Origin: Selaginella moellendorffii
Lineage: Eukaryota; Streptophyta; Lycopodiopsida; Selaginellales; Selaginellaceae
Assembly: GCF_000143415.4 (NCBI RefSeq)
Contig: NW_003314278.1
Location: 586,845-650,844 of the forward strand
Reading direction: 5' to 3'
Length of the DNA: 64,000 nt
The translations under genes and the position numbers were made by a program. Shown piece after piece: positions 1 through 11,265 of the stretch. How positions within the stretch are numbered: the stretch's first letter is position 1; every line of letters starts with the position of its first letter. A model generated the notes under the pieces. That model had not been told where the DNA came from. It worked only from the letters and a program-made list of their open reading frames with translations, and ran no database searches.

Positions 1-1669
1 TATGTGATAGCTATATTGGTTGGAGATGCCTTGATAGAATAGTTGAGGCTCATATTAAATATTATGACCATCTTCTATAAGCCAGAGATTGACATTTGAG
101 ACCATATGGACAATTAAATCTATTGAATGGCAATTCATATATGTCTATATTATAGTAATATCTGGGACAAAATCTCACTGACAATATCTTTATTTATGAA
201 GAGCATATAGTGCTAAAAGTGAGTTCCAGGTTTTGTATGAAATCCCCACTAATTGAAAATAATATGGTTGAAACATCATAAGAGGTGTGAACTAGGTTTT
301 GGTATGATTTTTACTTAACTTTTTTTTTTCTACAGATCATTCTTCAAAAGTATGAATTTGCGAAAGATCAAAGAAACTAATAGGCTACTACCACTAGAAA
401 GTCTGAAGAAGATCTTAGGATCCTACTTTATTACACTATAAATAAAAATTGTGCCCTTACAATTTATAGCCTTGTTGTGGAGAAAAAAAAAGGGATCCTT
501 AGCTTATGTTTACATAAAACTAAAATCATTGTTAGCCATTTCATACCAATGATTACAAAATGTAGAGTTATGTTCAGTTTGGAGGAACTCATAGAAAACA
601 AAAATGGCCCCATCTTTGATGCCAACACAAATGCAATTTGAATTTTTATTATGTTTTTGGTTTGCTTAGAGTAGTGTAGAATATACTTGGATATTCTAGG
701 ATATTCCACTATCTAATGATTGTTATTCACTTGAATTAATCTCGTATTTATAATTTTATAGATATAATTATAATTTATAAACTTTCCTAAATATTTCCTT
801 GCATATTCTAGTTTATTTAATGGTTGATATGTAATAAGATTATTCTTTATAAACTTCCAGTTAATCAATTATATTATTAAATAATAATAAGCAATACTAT
901 TAAGCAAACCAAATGTTGCTGTATGCAACATGCAGCAAATTATTATTATTTTACTTATCAGAAAATTTATATTATTGAGACTTATTTAATAGCAAAGTAG
1001 TATAAGAATTCTAATTACAATGTTTAAGGCATTTTGTTTCTGTTTTTCTCTTAAATAACACATTTTTAGGGTAGATAAATACACTTGATGGCATATTTTA
1101 ACTCTTGATTTTATGCATTCTGATCATATATACAATCTTAATTTCCAGAAGTATTTTCCAACAACAGCAATATAAATTTTAGTTGAGGACATAGTAGAAC
1201 TTTAAGGAAGGCTTGCCCATATTGTGGAGGTTACATTAATGCAAACTATATAGATCAAGTTGTTGGAGAGCATTGATAATGTTCCAAAAACTTTATACTT
1301 GAAAGATCCATCTTGCAATTCTTAGTGAATAATATTAAGTTTTTTGTTTACTTACATAGGCAAGTAAACACTTTCAAGGATGGATGAGTTAAAGACATTG
1401 CCGTTTGATATTGGATAATATAGGCTTATAATAAACTGGGTAGATTAGATGGTCGGCTATGACATGAATAATTTGATCAAACTATAATCTATATGAATAA
1501 TTATATAGCATATAAACTGTAGAAAACTATTTGGATAACAATGTTTCAGTAAAAAATAATTTATTTGAAAAACTATACACTATCTAGGCTATAAGAAAAT
1601 TATGTGAAAAAGCCATATGAAAATGTATTAGTGCACTAGAGTAAAAATAACCATATGAAAATTTATTAT
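1..1669. other. AT-rich intergenic DNA, left end of repeat copy A
   Basis: No open frame here resembles a known protein. The stretch is AT-rich and is repeated, with small indels and substitutions, at about 17,681-19,535. Since copy A is cut by the window edge, the duplication probably extends further left. I see no RNA gene or clear promoter in it. Confidence 0.7.
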
Positions 1670-1689
1670 ATTAAGAAAACAACCGGCAT

Positions 1690-3190
1690 GGGAAAAGCCG
1701 TGTTTGATCGCTTCGTGGAGTCTGGACAGTGGCTCCAGTGACTTGGCTTGTGACATGCTCATGGTCAAGCTCTATTGCCTGTGGAAGGAGCAATCGCTCA
1801 TTTTGCAAACCATGGCAGCCAAGTTTGGCATTTCCTGGATTGTCAATGGACAAGCAAACAGGTGGCATTGTAGTGGCTACACTCGGCAGTGCAGCGTGGG
1901 AGTAGAGAGAAGATCGAGGTATAGTTTCATATCAAAAATTGGAAAACCTGAAAACACCGACATTTCTCAAGTGTTTATTGTTGGCTGAGCGCCTAAGTGA
2001 TCTCTAGGAGGCACTTGCGTGCGTTCCGCGCATTGAGCGCATCCTGGGGACTCCAGTTGATGACTTGACGACCAACAAGAGTCTTGAGCATGCCATCGTA
2101 GAACCTCTTTTGCCCCCTGGCAAGCTCCGCTTCACCGCCAAGGGTAGGCATCTTGTTATACCCTTGCACCGTCCTGCAAGTCTGTCAATACCAAAGTGCT
2201 TGGAAACGCGGCTCTTACCTGATGAAGAAGCGGCCAACCGGGTGAAGACCATTGGGGATTCTCATCTTGATCTTAGCGAAGTCCTTCCACGTTTCGAAGT
2301 TGTTCTGTAATTCGGTGCGGGTGAAGCTTGGAGTGAATTTCTTCGGATTCACCTCCATCTTTTCTTCCGGAAACTCTGCGCACACGACCACAAATAGCTA
2401 GACGGGCAGCCGTTTTTGCAGTCATTTACCTTGCAAGCTGGCCTGATCAACCTGATGGTTCTCCACCCAAACGAAACCATCTATTTCCAGGATTCCGTAA
2501 TACCAGTCATCCTTGTCACCGGCCTAGAAGACGATATGTCAGCGCTCATGATCCAAGTGACTAACTATTCTTACCATGGTGGTAACTGGCGGTCTGTAGC
2601 TCTTCGGAGGCGCTGCTGTCTCCAGGAGTTCCTGTATGGCGTACATAGCTGGCTGGTAGAGATTCTCGACGCCCGCGTTGCGTTTGAAATCCAACGTCAC
2701 CTTGAGCCGCAGGCCACGAAGCGTGTAGCGTTTAGTGTACACGTACATCTTCCAATCCGAATGGTGCCTCGGAGAAGAATTGCTCGCAGACTGAGGTTTA
2801 TCAGCAGGTCATCTGTTGAAGAGTCCAAAGACTCTCAGAGTTGGGAAGGTTTTGCGCGTCAACCTGGGTCGCCTGTCTTCCTTGTCAACCTCATACTGGA
2901 GCACAAAGTCCGCTTTTTCTCAGATGGCGATGACGGGGGCTCCTTTTCAAGTTCGCGGGGCCTTGTAAAGCGGCCTGCATCTCTTCTTTGCAATCACCTT
3001 GGAACGCAGTCGAGTAGGCCACATCGTTGGCGATGAGCTTGTTGACGCAATGAAGAGCCTGACATCTCCACGGCAGCAAACCTATCGTATGAGGGCATCT
3101 GATGCTTGCATAGAGAAGAAATGATTTTAACTTTTTTACCGTGATCTTCATGACTAATGGAGGGGAATATAAAAGTGTTCGACAAGATGA
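1690..3190 (-). pseudogene. unrecognised minus-strand gene relic, copy A
   Basis: I do not recognise this gene. Reading the minus strand from about 2,900 downward, exon-like pieces can be joined by plausible splice sites: a piece at about 2,760-2,590 (peptide includes YTLRGLRLKVTLDFKR), then GDKDDWYYGILEIDGF, then a piece ending in IPNGLHPVGRFFIR followed by a GT donor near 2,220, then FYDGMLKTLVGRQV near 2,100. The plus-strand open frames over the same bases look like shadows because their reading does not cross the splice signals. Copies B and the direct part of C carry indels at different points. It lies head-to-head with the PDF1B relic. Whether any copy is functional is unclear, but stop codons between pieces suggest decay. 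Confidence 0.45.
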
Positions 3191-4069
3191 AATTCCGGGG
3201 CTCTTTTGGACTGTGCTCAGGATATGTGGAGAGCAGAAAAGACAGGTAATGCTAGAGGTCCTACCTGAATTGGAGAACCATATTGAAGTGGCTGATGCTC
3301 CAATGCTTGCTACTTGCTTGAGTAGCAGCTGGAGACTAGGCTTCGGGACTTTCCAAGCTGGAAGTTCTGGAGAGAAGCATGGCTATCCACCCACTCTTAT
3401 AAAGTGTGCAAATTATTAATTTTTTCCTTGTCAGTTTACTAGGGGGGAGTGTATCACATAATTGTTTACCTGAAATCACATTCAAATACTTATCAATCAG
3501 TTCTTTCAAACATTCTCTTCTGCTAATGTCAAGATACAGTAATATTCTGTTGATATTGAAATCCAAGTAATTCACAAACCTAGATCTTGAAATCGAAGTG
3601 TTCGGTTTTGAAATATAGATAAGTTCTATAGCAACTCAATTAGAATGCCTTTGAGCTGCTATCTTAGAGCCGAGAGAAGTTCCACTTTATTTTCAGTCTT
3701 GTCTTGGCAAATTTTACCATAGAAGCAGCCAATATAAAACCTTGCAAGAACCCTAATTTCTGGTGGTTATTTGGGCAATGGCCGCAACTGGCGGTGATAT
3801 GCCATCGCGTGGCGGAAATCCGTGGCGCCATCGAATGCTCGGAATGGATTCCTGGAAGCACGATCGAGATTGAATGCGGGCACATTCCGGCAACAGCAGC
3901 AGCAGCGAGGATTTCAAGTGATAACGGCAGCTACACGACTGTTAACAGAGAGTGGAAGCCGATTGGTATAGGGTTCTTGCCTCCTGATTTTCTTGTTTCC
4001 TCGCAGCTGGCCCTGTGGAATTCAATTCCAATCTTAGCTTTGTTTTGTATCCCGATCCCAAGCTCCGCG

Positions 4070-4074
4070 CGAGG
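4070..4074 (+). repeat. target-site duplication, left copy
   Basis: CGAGG directly before the 5' LTR. The right copy at 7,655-7,659 is CAAGG, one mismatch. Copies B and C of the host gene read through as ...gcgcgaggaacatcc, the empty site. Confidence 0.9.
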
Positions 4075-4224
4075 TGTTGAGAGTGGCCCTGTGCCACGTG
4101 GCTAGTCCACGTGGAGAGACATGAGTCTTCACTGGTTCACTATGTCACACATATGTACATTTTCCATTCCATATATGCTATGACGGATCTTGAGCACCAT
4201 CACACGGTTTCACCTTTCGTTAGA
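4075..4224 (+). repeat. 5' long terminal repeat (150 bp)
   Basis: Starts TGTTGAGAG; ends CGTTAGA, whereas the 3' LTR ends CGTTACA, so the expected CA end has mutated here. I count 6 differences in 150 positions from the 3' LTR, 5 of them transitions. An ATATATGC stretch near 4,171 may be a TATA element. Confidence 0.93.
4094..4114 (+). promoter_or_regulatory. paired palindromic G-boxes in the LTR
   Basis: Two CCACGTGG octamers at 4,094-4,101 and 4,107-4,114, separated by 5 bp (ctagt). CACGTG is the known core bound by plant bZIP and bHLH factors, including ABA-responsive ones. The pair recurs in the 3' LTR at 7,524-7,544. The regulatory role is inferred. Confidence 0.6.
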
Positions 4225-4236
4225 TGGTATCGGAGC
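4225..4236 (+). other. primer-binding site (initiator tRNA-Met type)
   Basis: TGGTATCGGAGC immediately after the LTR. The usual plant copia site, complementary to the 3' end of initiator tRNA-Met, is TGGTATCAGAGC, so there is one substitution. Confidence 0.85.
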
Positions 4237-4391
4237 AATGCCTGGGAGAGTGAGAAGAATTCGAAACTGTAGGATCAGGGCGACACTTGCTAGGGTGAAT
4301 CGGAGCCTCCGTCTACGACAGAGGCGTGCCCTAATCCAAGCGCTCCAGGCCTTGCAAGAGGCACTGGACGACTAAGAACCTGGACCTAAAC

Positions 4392-7300
4392 TTGAACGAG
4401 TGGTGGGATTGGGTGTCGGCACCCATGGCAGCCACTGTTCCTACAAATCCGCCTCCAAATCCACCACCTATTTCCCCTCCCATCACAAATCCGACTGTGC
4501 CTACAGCGGATATCGTTTCAGTGGACGCAAATCCACCAAAATTTGATGGGAGGAACTGGCGCTTCTGGAAGACAAAATTCGAATCCTATATGGATGAACG
4601 AGGCCTCTGGGACATCACCACAGGAACTGAGACACTTCCAGATACAGCTACAGTGGATGAAACTGCGAAGTATCGCAAGAAGGACTGGAGAGCTTTGGGC
4701 AAATTCCATGCAGCGCTGGAGGGGCGAGAATTCCATTGCATTGGACGGTGCAAGAGTGCAAAGGAAGCGTGGGAGGCCATGAAGGCCATGGCCGTGGGAT
4801 GCCTAAACCCTAAACCTAGTGCTGATAGAATCAAGCAGCTCGCACGCGAGCAGATGGTTGAAGGTCTAGACCTGGACCCAAGAGCCGTTCTTCCATTTTG
4901 CCAGGGCTGTCAGCTAGGAAAATCTACTCGCCAACCTTTCCCTAAGACTGGAGCATCTCGAGCTCAGAGCTCATGGAACTTGTACACACTGATGTGTGTG
5001 GCCCGATGGCCACCACAGCAGTGGGAGGTATCCAATACTTTATCAGTTTCATTGATGACTACAGTCGTCGCACTATGATCTACCCTATGGCTCGCAAATC
5101 CCAATCGTTACACTACTTCCAGACTTTCAAGGATATGGGAGAAACACAAATTGGGAAAATGCTCAAGCGATTGAGAAGTGATGGTGGAGGCGAATTCACT
5201 TCCAATGCTTTCAACCAGCTGTGTGAGCAAGGAGGGATTGTGCGAGAACTTACAACGCGAGAGACTCCACAACAGAATGGCGTAGCTGAGCGCAAGAATC
5301 GCACACTAGTGGAGAGTGCTCGGGCAATGCTACTTTCCAGTGGTTTGCCTCGCAGCTTCTGGTTTCACGCTGTCTTGACGGCGAACTATCTCCAGAACCG
5401 GCTCCCCACCTCTGCCCTTGCTGACATCACTCCTGAAGAAGCATGGAGCTACAGTTACGCATCTGAGAATATTCGGGTGTGAAGCGTGGGCACACATCCC
5501 TGATGGAATGCTCAAGAAATTGGACCCCAAGAGCCAGAAGGCTGTGTTTGTGGGCTACAGCCTCGATCACAAAGCCTATCGTCTCTGGAATCCAATCACG
5601 AAGCAGGAGATCCTGAGCAGAGATGTGGTTTTCAACGAGAATTCGTTTCTTCCTTCTAGTCAAGGTTCTACTTCCAGACCTACCTTGACCGAAGAAAATG
5701 ACGTTGAAGCGGAACAAGATCAGTTGACTGTCGGCACGATCACTGTGCCGCTTCAAACAGTCCCTACGCAACAACCCATGCCCGCTTCTACTCCAACACC
5801 ACCAACCCCGCCGCCTCCTCCAGATCCTCTACGCAGATCGATCCGCACAAGGCGGCCTACTGAGCGTCTCATCGAGACAATGGTCTCCTCTCGTGCAGCT
5901 GGGACTCCTACTGTTCCGAGGACCTATGGAGAAGCCATGGCCTCACAGGAAGCGTCTTACTGGCGTGTAGCAATGGAAGCCGAGATTGCTTCACAGCAAA
6001 AGAACGAGACACATGTTCTTGTTCCAACTGTGCCTTCCAATCGCCAGATTATCAAGAGCATGTGGGTGTATGCTCTGAAGCTTAATCCTGATGGCTTGGT
6101 TCGCTACAAGGCGCGATTGGTGGCAAAAGGATGCTCGCAAGTTCCTGGACTTGACTACAATGACACCTTTGCTCCAGTGGTTAAGCATTCTACTCTTCGT
6201 TCCTTGATTAATTTTGCTGCGGTGGGAGACTTTGATCTGGAACAGATGGATGTGACCGCGTTTCTTTATGGCGCGCTTGAAGAAGAAATCTATATGGCAC
6301 AGCCAGAAGGATTTCTAGCCGCTGGAAAAGAGGATCATCTCTGGCTTCTCAAGAAAGCTGTCTACAGCTTGAAACAAACACCCAGATCTTGGTACAAACG
6401 CTTTGACGATTTTATACTAAGTGTGGGCTTTTCCCGTAGCGAGGCAGACCCGAATCTTTATATTCGGGTCGAGGGTGAATCATTTGTGATCATCGCTCTT
6501 TATGTTGATGATACTCTTGTCATCCATAATCATCGCTTAATGTTTCTCCAGGTTAAGCGAGATCTTTGCAGCCAATTTGAGATGAAAACTCTTGGCTCGG
6601 CTTCCTACTTTCTTGGCATGGAACTTGTGCGTGATCGCTCTCAACGCACTATCTATCTTCACCAAGCCAAGTATATAGAAGATATGCTGGCCAGGTTTTC
6701 TATGACGAGCCCTAATCCACTGGCGACACCAATGGAACTAGGCTGCCAGCTTTCACGAGCCATGTCTCCTGAGACAGAGGACGACAAGAGAGCCATGGAC
6801 TCCATCCCTTACAGACAAGCTGTTGGCAGTCTCATGTATCCAGCTGTTTGTACGCGCCCAGATATTTCTTTTGCCGTGAGCAAAGTTAGCCAATTCCTGG
6901 CTAATCCTGGATCTCAACATTGGGCAGCGGTGAAACGCATCTTCAGGTACCTTCGAGGTACTACTTACCTTGGATTGTGCTACCAGGGAAAAGCGCTTAC
7001 CCTCACGGGCTACTGTGATGCTGATTTTGGGGGAGACTGTGACACACGCAAGTCCACCTCTGGCTATTCGTTTTCCCTGGGCAGTGCGACAGTCTCGTGG
7101 TGCAGCAGGAAGCAAAGTACAGTGGCAAACTCTAGTACTGAAGCAGAATATTTGGCAGCCTCACAAGCTACCAAAGAAGGTGTGTGGTGACGCTCACTAC
7201 TTTCTAACCTTGGTGTGAGTGTGAAGACTCCCACTCGCCTCTTCTGTGACAATCAAAGCTGCATTGCGTTAGCGGCCAATCCTCGCTTTCATTCACGCAC

Positions 7301-7535
7301 CAAACACTTTGGGATTCATCATCATTTTGTTCGTGAGAAAGTGGAAGATGGCACAATTGAGCTGATCTACTGCGACACGACCACTCAGGTTGCAGATATC
7401 TTCACAAAAGCACTACCCCGAGATCGATTTCAAGTCCATCGCGAAGGGCTGGGACTTTCTCCACTGATGAGCATCACTCGTGATGGCCACAGTGCCAGTG
7501 GGAGTGTTGAGAGTGGCCTTGTGCCACGTGGCTAG
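4392..7535 (+). pseudogene. copia gag-pol polyprotein remnant
   Basis: The gag part (4,392 to about 4,850) reads PPKFDGRNWRFWKTKFESY, typical of copia gag, then jumps to the pre-integrase end CQGCQLGKS. The integrase core (4,973-5,482) keeps its acidic residues in LVHTDVCGPM, RSDGGGEF and PQQNGVAERKNRTL. The next frame (5,418-7,190) holds the reverse transcriptase with YVDDTLV and the RNase H with CDADFGGD and TEAEYLAA. A TGA at 7,188-7,190 is followed by the rest of RNase H in the same frame (LFCDNQSC, VADIFTKALP) to 7,535. The CCHC knuckle and the protease are gone, so the element could move only with help from a relative. Confidence 0.92.
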
Positions 7536-7654
7536 TCCACGTGGAGAGACACGAGTCTTCACCGGTTCACTATGTCACACATATGTACATTTTCCATTCC
7601 ATATATGCTATGACGGATTTTGAGCACCATCACACGGTTTCACTTTTCGTTACA
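7505..7654 (+). repeat. 3' long terminal repeat (150 bp)
   Basis: Starts TGTTGAGAG and ends CGTTACA, followed by the right target duplication CAAGG (7,655-7,659). Nearly identical to the 5' LTR, with both G-boxes retained. Confidence 0.93.
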
Positions 7655-8439
7655 CAAGGAACATCCGCATCAATTCCTTCGATGATAATGTCAAGAAGCT
7701 TATGCTGGACGTGACGTACAGGTATGTTCCTCACGAATTTCATTACTGTCCAACGTTGGCATGCCTTGTTTTCTTGTCTTTCTTTTCATTTTTGCCAGGA
7801 GAGATGGAGTAGGCTTGTCGACTCCACAATTAGGCAAAGGCAAAGGGTACGTTTTCGTGAATCCAATGATTGTCAAGTTTGGGAAAGAGCGAGAAGCTGA
7901 TACTCTCGAAGGATGCCTACCTTTTTACGGCGCTCAAGCCGATGTCTAGGTACTATTCCTTTGTACATAGAGATTCTCTTTTGTACCTTGCGTCTTTGTT
8001 TCCAGAGACTGATATCGATCCGAGTTGAAAGCTCAAGACATCAACGGGAAGAAATTTGGTACCGCCTTCAGGGGCTGGACTGCTCGAATTTTCCAACATG
8101 GAGGTAATGTCTCCTTTGTTTTTTTTTTTTGTGCAAACATCAAGGTGGCCGTGGTATTTGTTCGCACAGGGTGTCCTTTACATCGACCAGATGACTCCAA
8201 AAGCACTGAACTCAATTGGACAAGAACTTTTGGTAAGAGATTCCATAGTTGTGTGTGCCCTCATGTCGGCTTTGTTTGCAGAATCTGGAAGAGGAGTTTG
8301 AGAAGAGGTCTGGGACGCCTCGTCCCAATGCGGTTAAAGACAAACTGTTAAGTTTGATCCCGGTCGTCTCCTGTGAAGATGCTTGGTTCGATTACGCGTT
8401 CCGTTTTCAACTTACCGGAAACTTCAGCTGACGAAGAAC

Positions 8440-9330
8440 AATAAGCGTAAAAGCGAATCCAACCGGGCGGTGAGTGCCTTGCTTTTATTTCCATCGTGAA
8501 GATGGCTAGAAGCTGAACCTTTTCTCCTTTTCTTTTCTTGTGTGATATTTTTTCAGGAGTTGACGATCCTGTGCCCCACGAACTACCATCTGAAAGCGAT
8601 ATGGCCAACCTTCATATCATCCTGGTTAACGCTGAGAAGAGAATCAGAGCACTGACTGCCTCCAAAACTACATCGGTGAAAAAGGCCAGAAGAAGTGTGA
8701 AGAAGAAACATGGCCAGCTAAGTGAAGCTCCATTGGGCGGGCCTTTTGTGTTGCCTCTCCTGAGGAGCCCAAGGAGGAGCTCTTGTTTTCCTGAATTTCC
8801 TGAAGTTCTTTCATACCCGACAACGGTTTATAGCAGCAAGGCTGACGCAATGCAGTTCCGAGGAAGAGTTGTGGCCATCACGGGTTGATAGATGGAGGTT
8901 TAGCAGTCCAGATGAAGACCTTTCTATTGGCTCGAGCACTTCAGCAGATTTCGGTCAGATTACCGGTCAGAATTCGGTCTTAAGGAGAGAGAGTTTGGAA
9001 GTCCCATCTCTCGGACCTTTGGGACGACTTCGTTATTCTCCAGGTGCTTTAATTCAAGCAAGATACTCGAGCAACGTTGCGGCAGAAAGAAAGTGCAGCG
9101 CTCCGGGCGAGGAAGTGGTCCGAGTCTTCCGGACGGAGGCGCGAAAATGAGGATATGTCCGGGAAAGCAGGTGTATCAACACAGGGAAGGCCGAGTTGCG
9201 ACTCAGGAATTCAAACGCAACAACAGAGGTGGCAGCGAAAGTTCCGAAAGACCAGCGTCCGGAATCGGGAGAAGCAACTAGACGACGGCCAGGATGTTGA
9301 GATCGGCGTGGAAGGCTAGCAGGCAAAGTA
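8440..9330 (+). pseudogene. unrecognised coding-like spacer between PDF1B and lipase, copy A
   Basis: Not recognised. Plus-strand frames conserved in all three copies include KTTSVKKARRSVKKKHGQ, DLSIGSSTSADFGQITGQ and EKQLDDGQDVEIGVEG, but they lie in different frames with stops between them. They may be exons of a basic, serine-rich protein whose splice sites have decayed. The copy B counterpart is 22,990-23,880, and the inverted counterpart 28,150-28,950. Conservation could simply reflect the recent duplication, so coding status is uncertain. Confidence 0.35.
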
Positions 9331-9434
9331 AACAGTGTGGGCGCTAACCTCGTGTTTTTGCAAAAACTTGCCGGAGGATACGTGCGGGATTGAAGTTTCC
9401 GCGGTTGCCAAGTTGTTTCCAGAAGACTTAGCAC

Positions 9435-9444
9435 TCTATAAAAT
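9435..9444 (+). promoter_or_regulatory. TATA box of lipase, copy A
   Basis: TCTATAAAAT, present at the same place in copies B (23,989-23,998) and C (near 28,035-28,044, inverted). It lies 36 bp before the upstream ATG and about 105 bp before the ATG shared by all copies. Spacing suits a short 5' leader. Confidence 0.6.
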
Positions 9445-9470
9445 CCTCTTTTTGATAAGGAGTTGTGGTC

Positions 9471-11265
9471 ATGTTTTCAAGCTATCCTCTTATTGTTCTC
9501 TTCGCTCTTGATCTTCGACATTGTGAGGCTTTTTCCAGTATGGGCACTCGTGTCGCAGATGATAGATGCTATCTCGTAGCACACTATACGAGCGTGTGGT
9601 CGTACCTGTGGCCTCACATCTCGCATTCTTTGGACGTCGGGAGTGTGAACTTGGATTGGAGGGCGAGATTTTCTCTGTTTATGCTCTGGAGCGTGAGGTC
9701 TGTCTCTCAACCGCTGAAGCACTTTGGAAGATGGGTGGAGAAGGCAATTAACCTTTGTGCATCCAATGGAGGAATTCTCAGGACCTTGTATACTCTTTCG
9801 ATGGATCCACAAGGTAACTAGAATTGATTTCACGGTTTTGACTTTTGTTTGTGTGCTGTTCTTCCAGCGCTTGTTGATCCTTCCGAGGATTCGGAGAGCT
9901 ACCTAACTTTCAACGGCCACATGGAACCAAGAATCAGCCTCCTCCAAGCCCCTTCGTCTCAGCGTCTGTGTCTTTCATGTCCAGACTCCAAAGCGGTAGC
10001 AGATGTTTGTGCTATGGCGTCTAAGGTTGCGTATGAGAACCCAAAGTTCATCGAATTTGTCGTGAATCAGAATTGGAAGGTAAGTCCAAGCCTTGCACAA
10101 CCTCTGACTCCATCAGCTTCTCCTTTGCAGATGCATCTACTAGGAACTTACAACTGTTGGAACGGTAAGAGGTCGCTATCCAGTTTCATCTGACGTTGCC
10201 CTCACCCTTTCATGCTACGGAGTCAGAAAACAAACTCGACTCAAGCATTCATCTTCGCGGATCGGGAAACTGATGCCGGAGCCATCGTTCTTGCCTTCCG
10301 GGGAACGGAAGCCTTCAATGCATACGACTGGTGCACAGACTTGGATTTCTCCTGGTACGAGCTCCCGCAGCTTGTCCATCTCGGATTCCTCGAAGCACTG
10401 GGCCTGGGCGACAGGACCAGGATGCAAAGCTTCCAGAGGTTGAAGCAGAACATCTACGAGAACTCGAGGACTCCGTTGCCACAGACTCCAACATCTGGAT
10501 TACCCGACTTTGTCCTCAGCGATGAGACGAAGCTGCTCGCATACGACCACATCAGTGCGGAGCTCGTCACCATCCTCCGGAAACACAGAAACGCAAAGCT
10601 CTACATCACCGGTCACAGCCTCGGCGGCGCTCTGGCGACGCTCTTCACCGCCATGCTCTTCTACAACCGGGAAGAGAATCGAGTCTTTTACAGCACCGAG
10701 GACGACGTTGCCAGGAGGCTCGCGGCGCTCTATACGTTTGGCCAGCCCCGCGTTGGAGACAAGAGCTTTGCGTCCTTCATGGACACCAGCTTAAACAAGC
10801 CAACCATGAGGTACTTTAGAGTTGTCTACAATAACGACATGGTAGCTCGAGTTCCCTTCGACAACTCTCTGTTTGGCTTCAAGCATTTCGGGAATTCCTG
10901 CTACTTCACTTACAACTACACCCCAGGTACTTTACTCCGAGACACTGCTCTCTGTGTAGGATCCATATTAACTTTCTATGCAGATCCTTCCGGACGAGCC
11001 ATTTCCCAATTTCTTCTCCCCGGTTTACATGGTGCTGTCCCGGCTTTACGCGCTGTTCGAGCTCGTCCAGAGCTTCTTCATGAGCTATAGATATGGCGGG
11101 GAGTTTAGCGAGACGAGGTTGTCCACTGTGGCAAGGATTGCAGGCTTGCTCGTGCCTGGGATCGCCGGCCACAGCTTGGTGAATTACATCAACTGTGTCA
11201 GGCTGGGGCCCGACCGTCTCGATCCGGCGTGCCTGCAAAACACGGAGTGGGATAAATCCCAGTAA
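9471..11265 (+). pseudogene. class-3 (oil-body type) triacylglycerol lipase, frameshifted copy A
   Basis: The same five-exon layout as the intact copy B: 9,540-9,813, 9,868-10,079, 10,131-10,164, about 10,221-10,926 and 10,984-11,265. The catalytic region is present (YITGHSLGGALATLF, FGQPRVGDKSF, HSLVNYINCV). Three lesions separate it from copy B. The acceptor before exon 4 is ctacgg instead of ctacag. Exon 4 is 2 bp shorter at its start, with no in-frame alternative acceptor. The end of exon 4 is another 2 bp shorter (accccag against accctccag). A 6-bp in-frame deletion is also present. A truncated product starting within exon 4 is conceivable, but a full lipase is not. Confidence 0.85.

Larger units (their letters stand above)
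4075..7654 (+). mobile_element. Ty1/copia LTR retrotransposon, internally deleted
   Basis: A complete insertion bounded by 150-bp LTRs and a 5-bp target duplication. A primer-binding site follows the 5' LTR, and a short purine tract (gtgggag, 7,498-7,504) precedes the 3' LTR. Domain order gag, integrase, reverse transcriptase, RNase H is that of Ty1/copia. The element is short because the zinc knuckle of gag and the protease are missing between about 4,850 and 4,900. Frame changes near 4,980 and 5,450 and a stop at 7,188 make it non-autonomous. It sits in the second exon of the PDF1B relic and is absent from the other two copies. Confidence 0.95.
3778..8430 (+). pseudogene. PDF1B: peptide deformylase 1B (chloroplast type) pseudogene, copy A, split by a copia element
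   Basis: Peptide deformylase removes the formyl group from new organellar proteins; plant PDF1B works in plastids and mitochondria. The 5' part (3,778-4,074) has a damaged transit-peptide exon and the exon reading GPVEFNSNLSFVLYPDPKLR. The retroelement then interrupts the gene, which resumes at 7,655. Motif 1 is DGVGLSTPQ. Motif 2 is EGCLPFYGA, where the family has EGCLS, and a stop follows at the exon edge. The third motif, normally QHEYDH, reads QHGG. An extra A in the KAQDINGKK exon shifts the frame. The C-terminal exon reads LEEEFEKRSGTPRPNAVK, like plant PDF1B ends. The gene is clearly dead: insertion, frameshift and lost metal-ligand motif. Confidence 0.85.

Noticed and set aside
9054-9434. 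Minus-strand ORF of 126 codons, repeated at 23,616-23,987
   Set aside because: Conserved only as far as the DNA repeat is; no domain or splice support.
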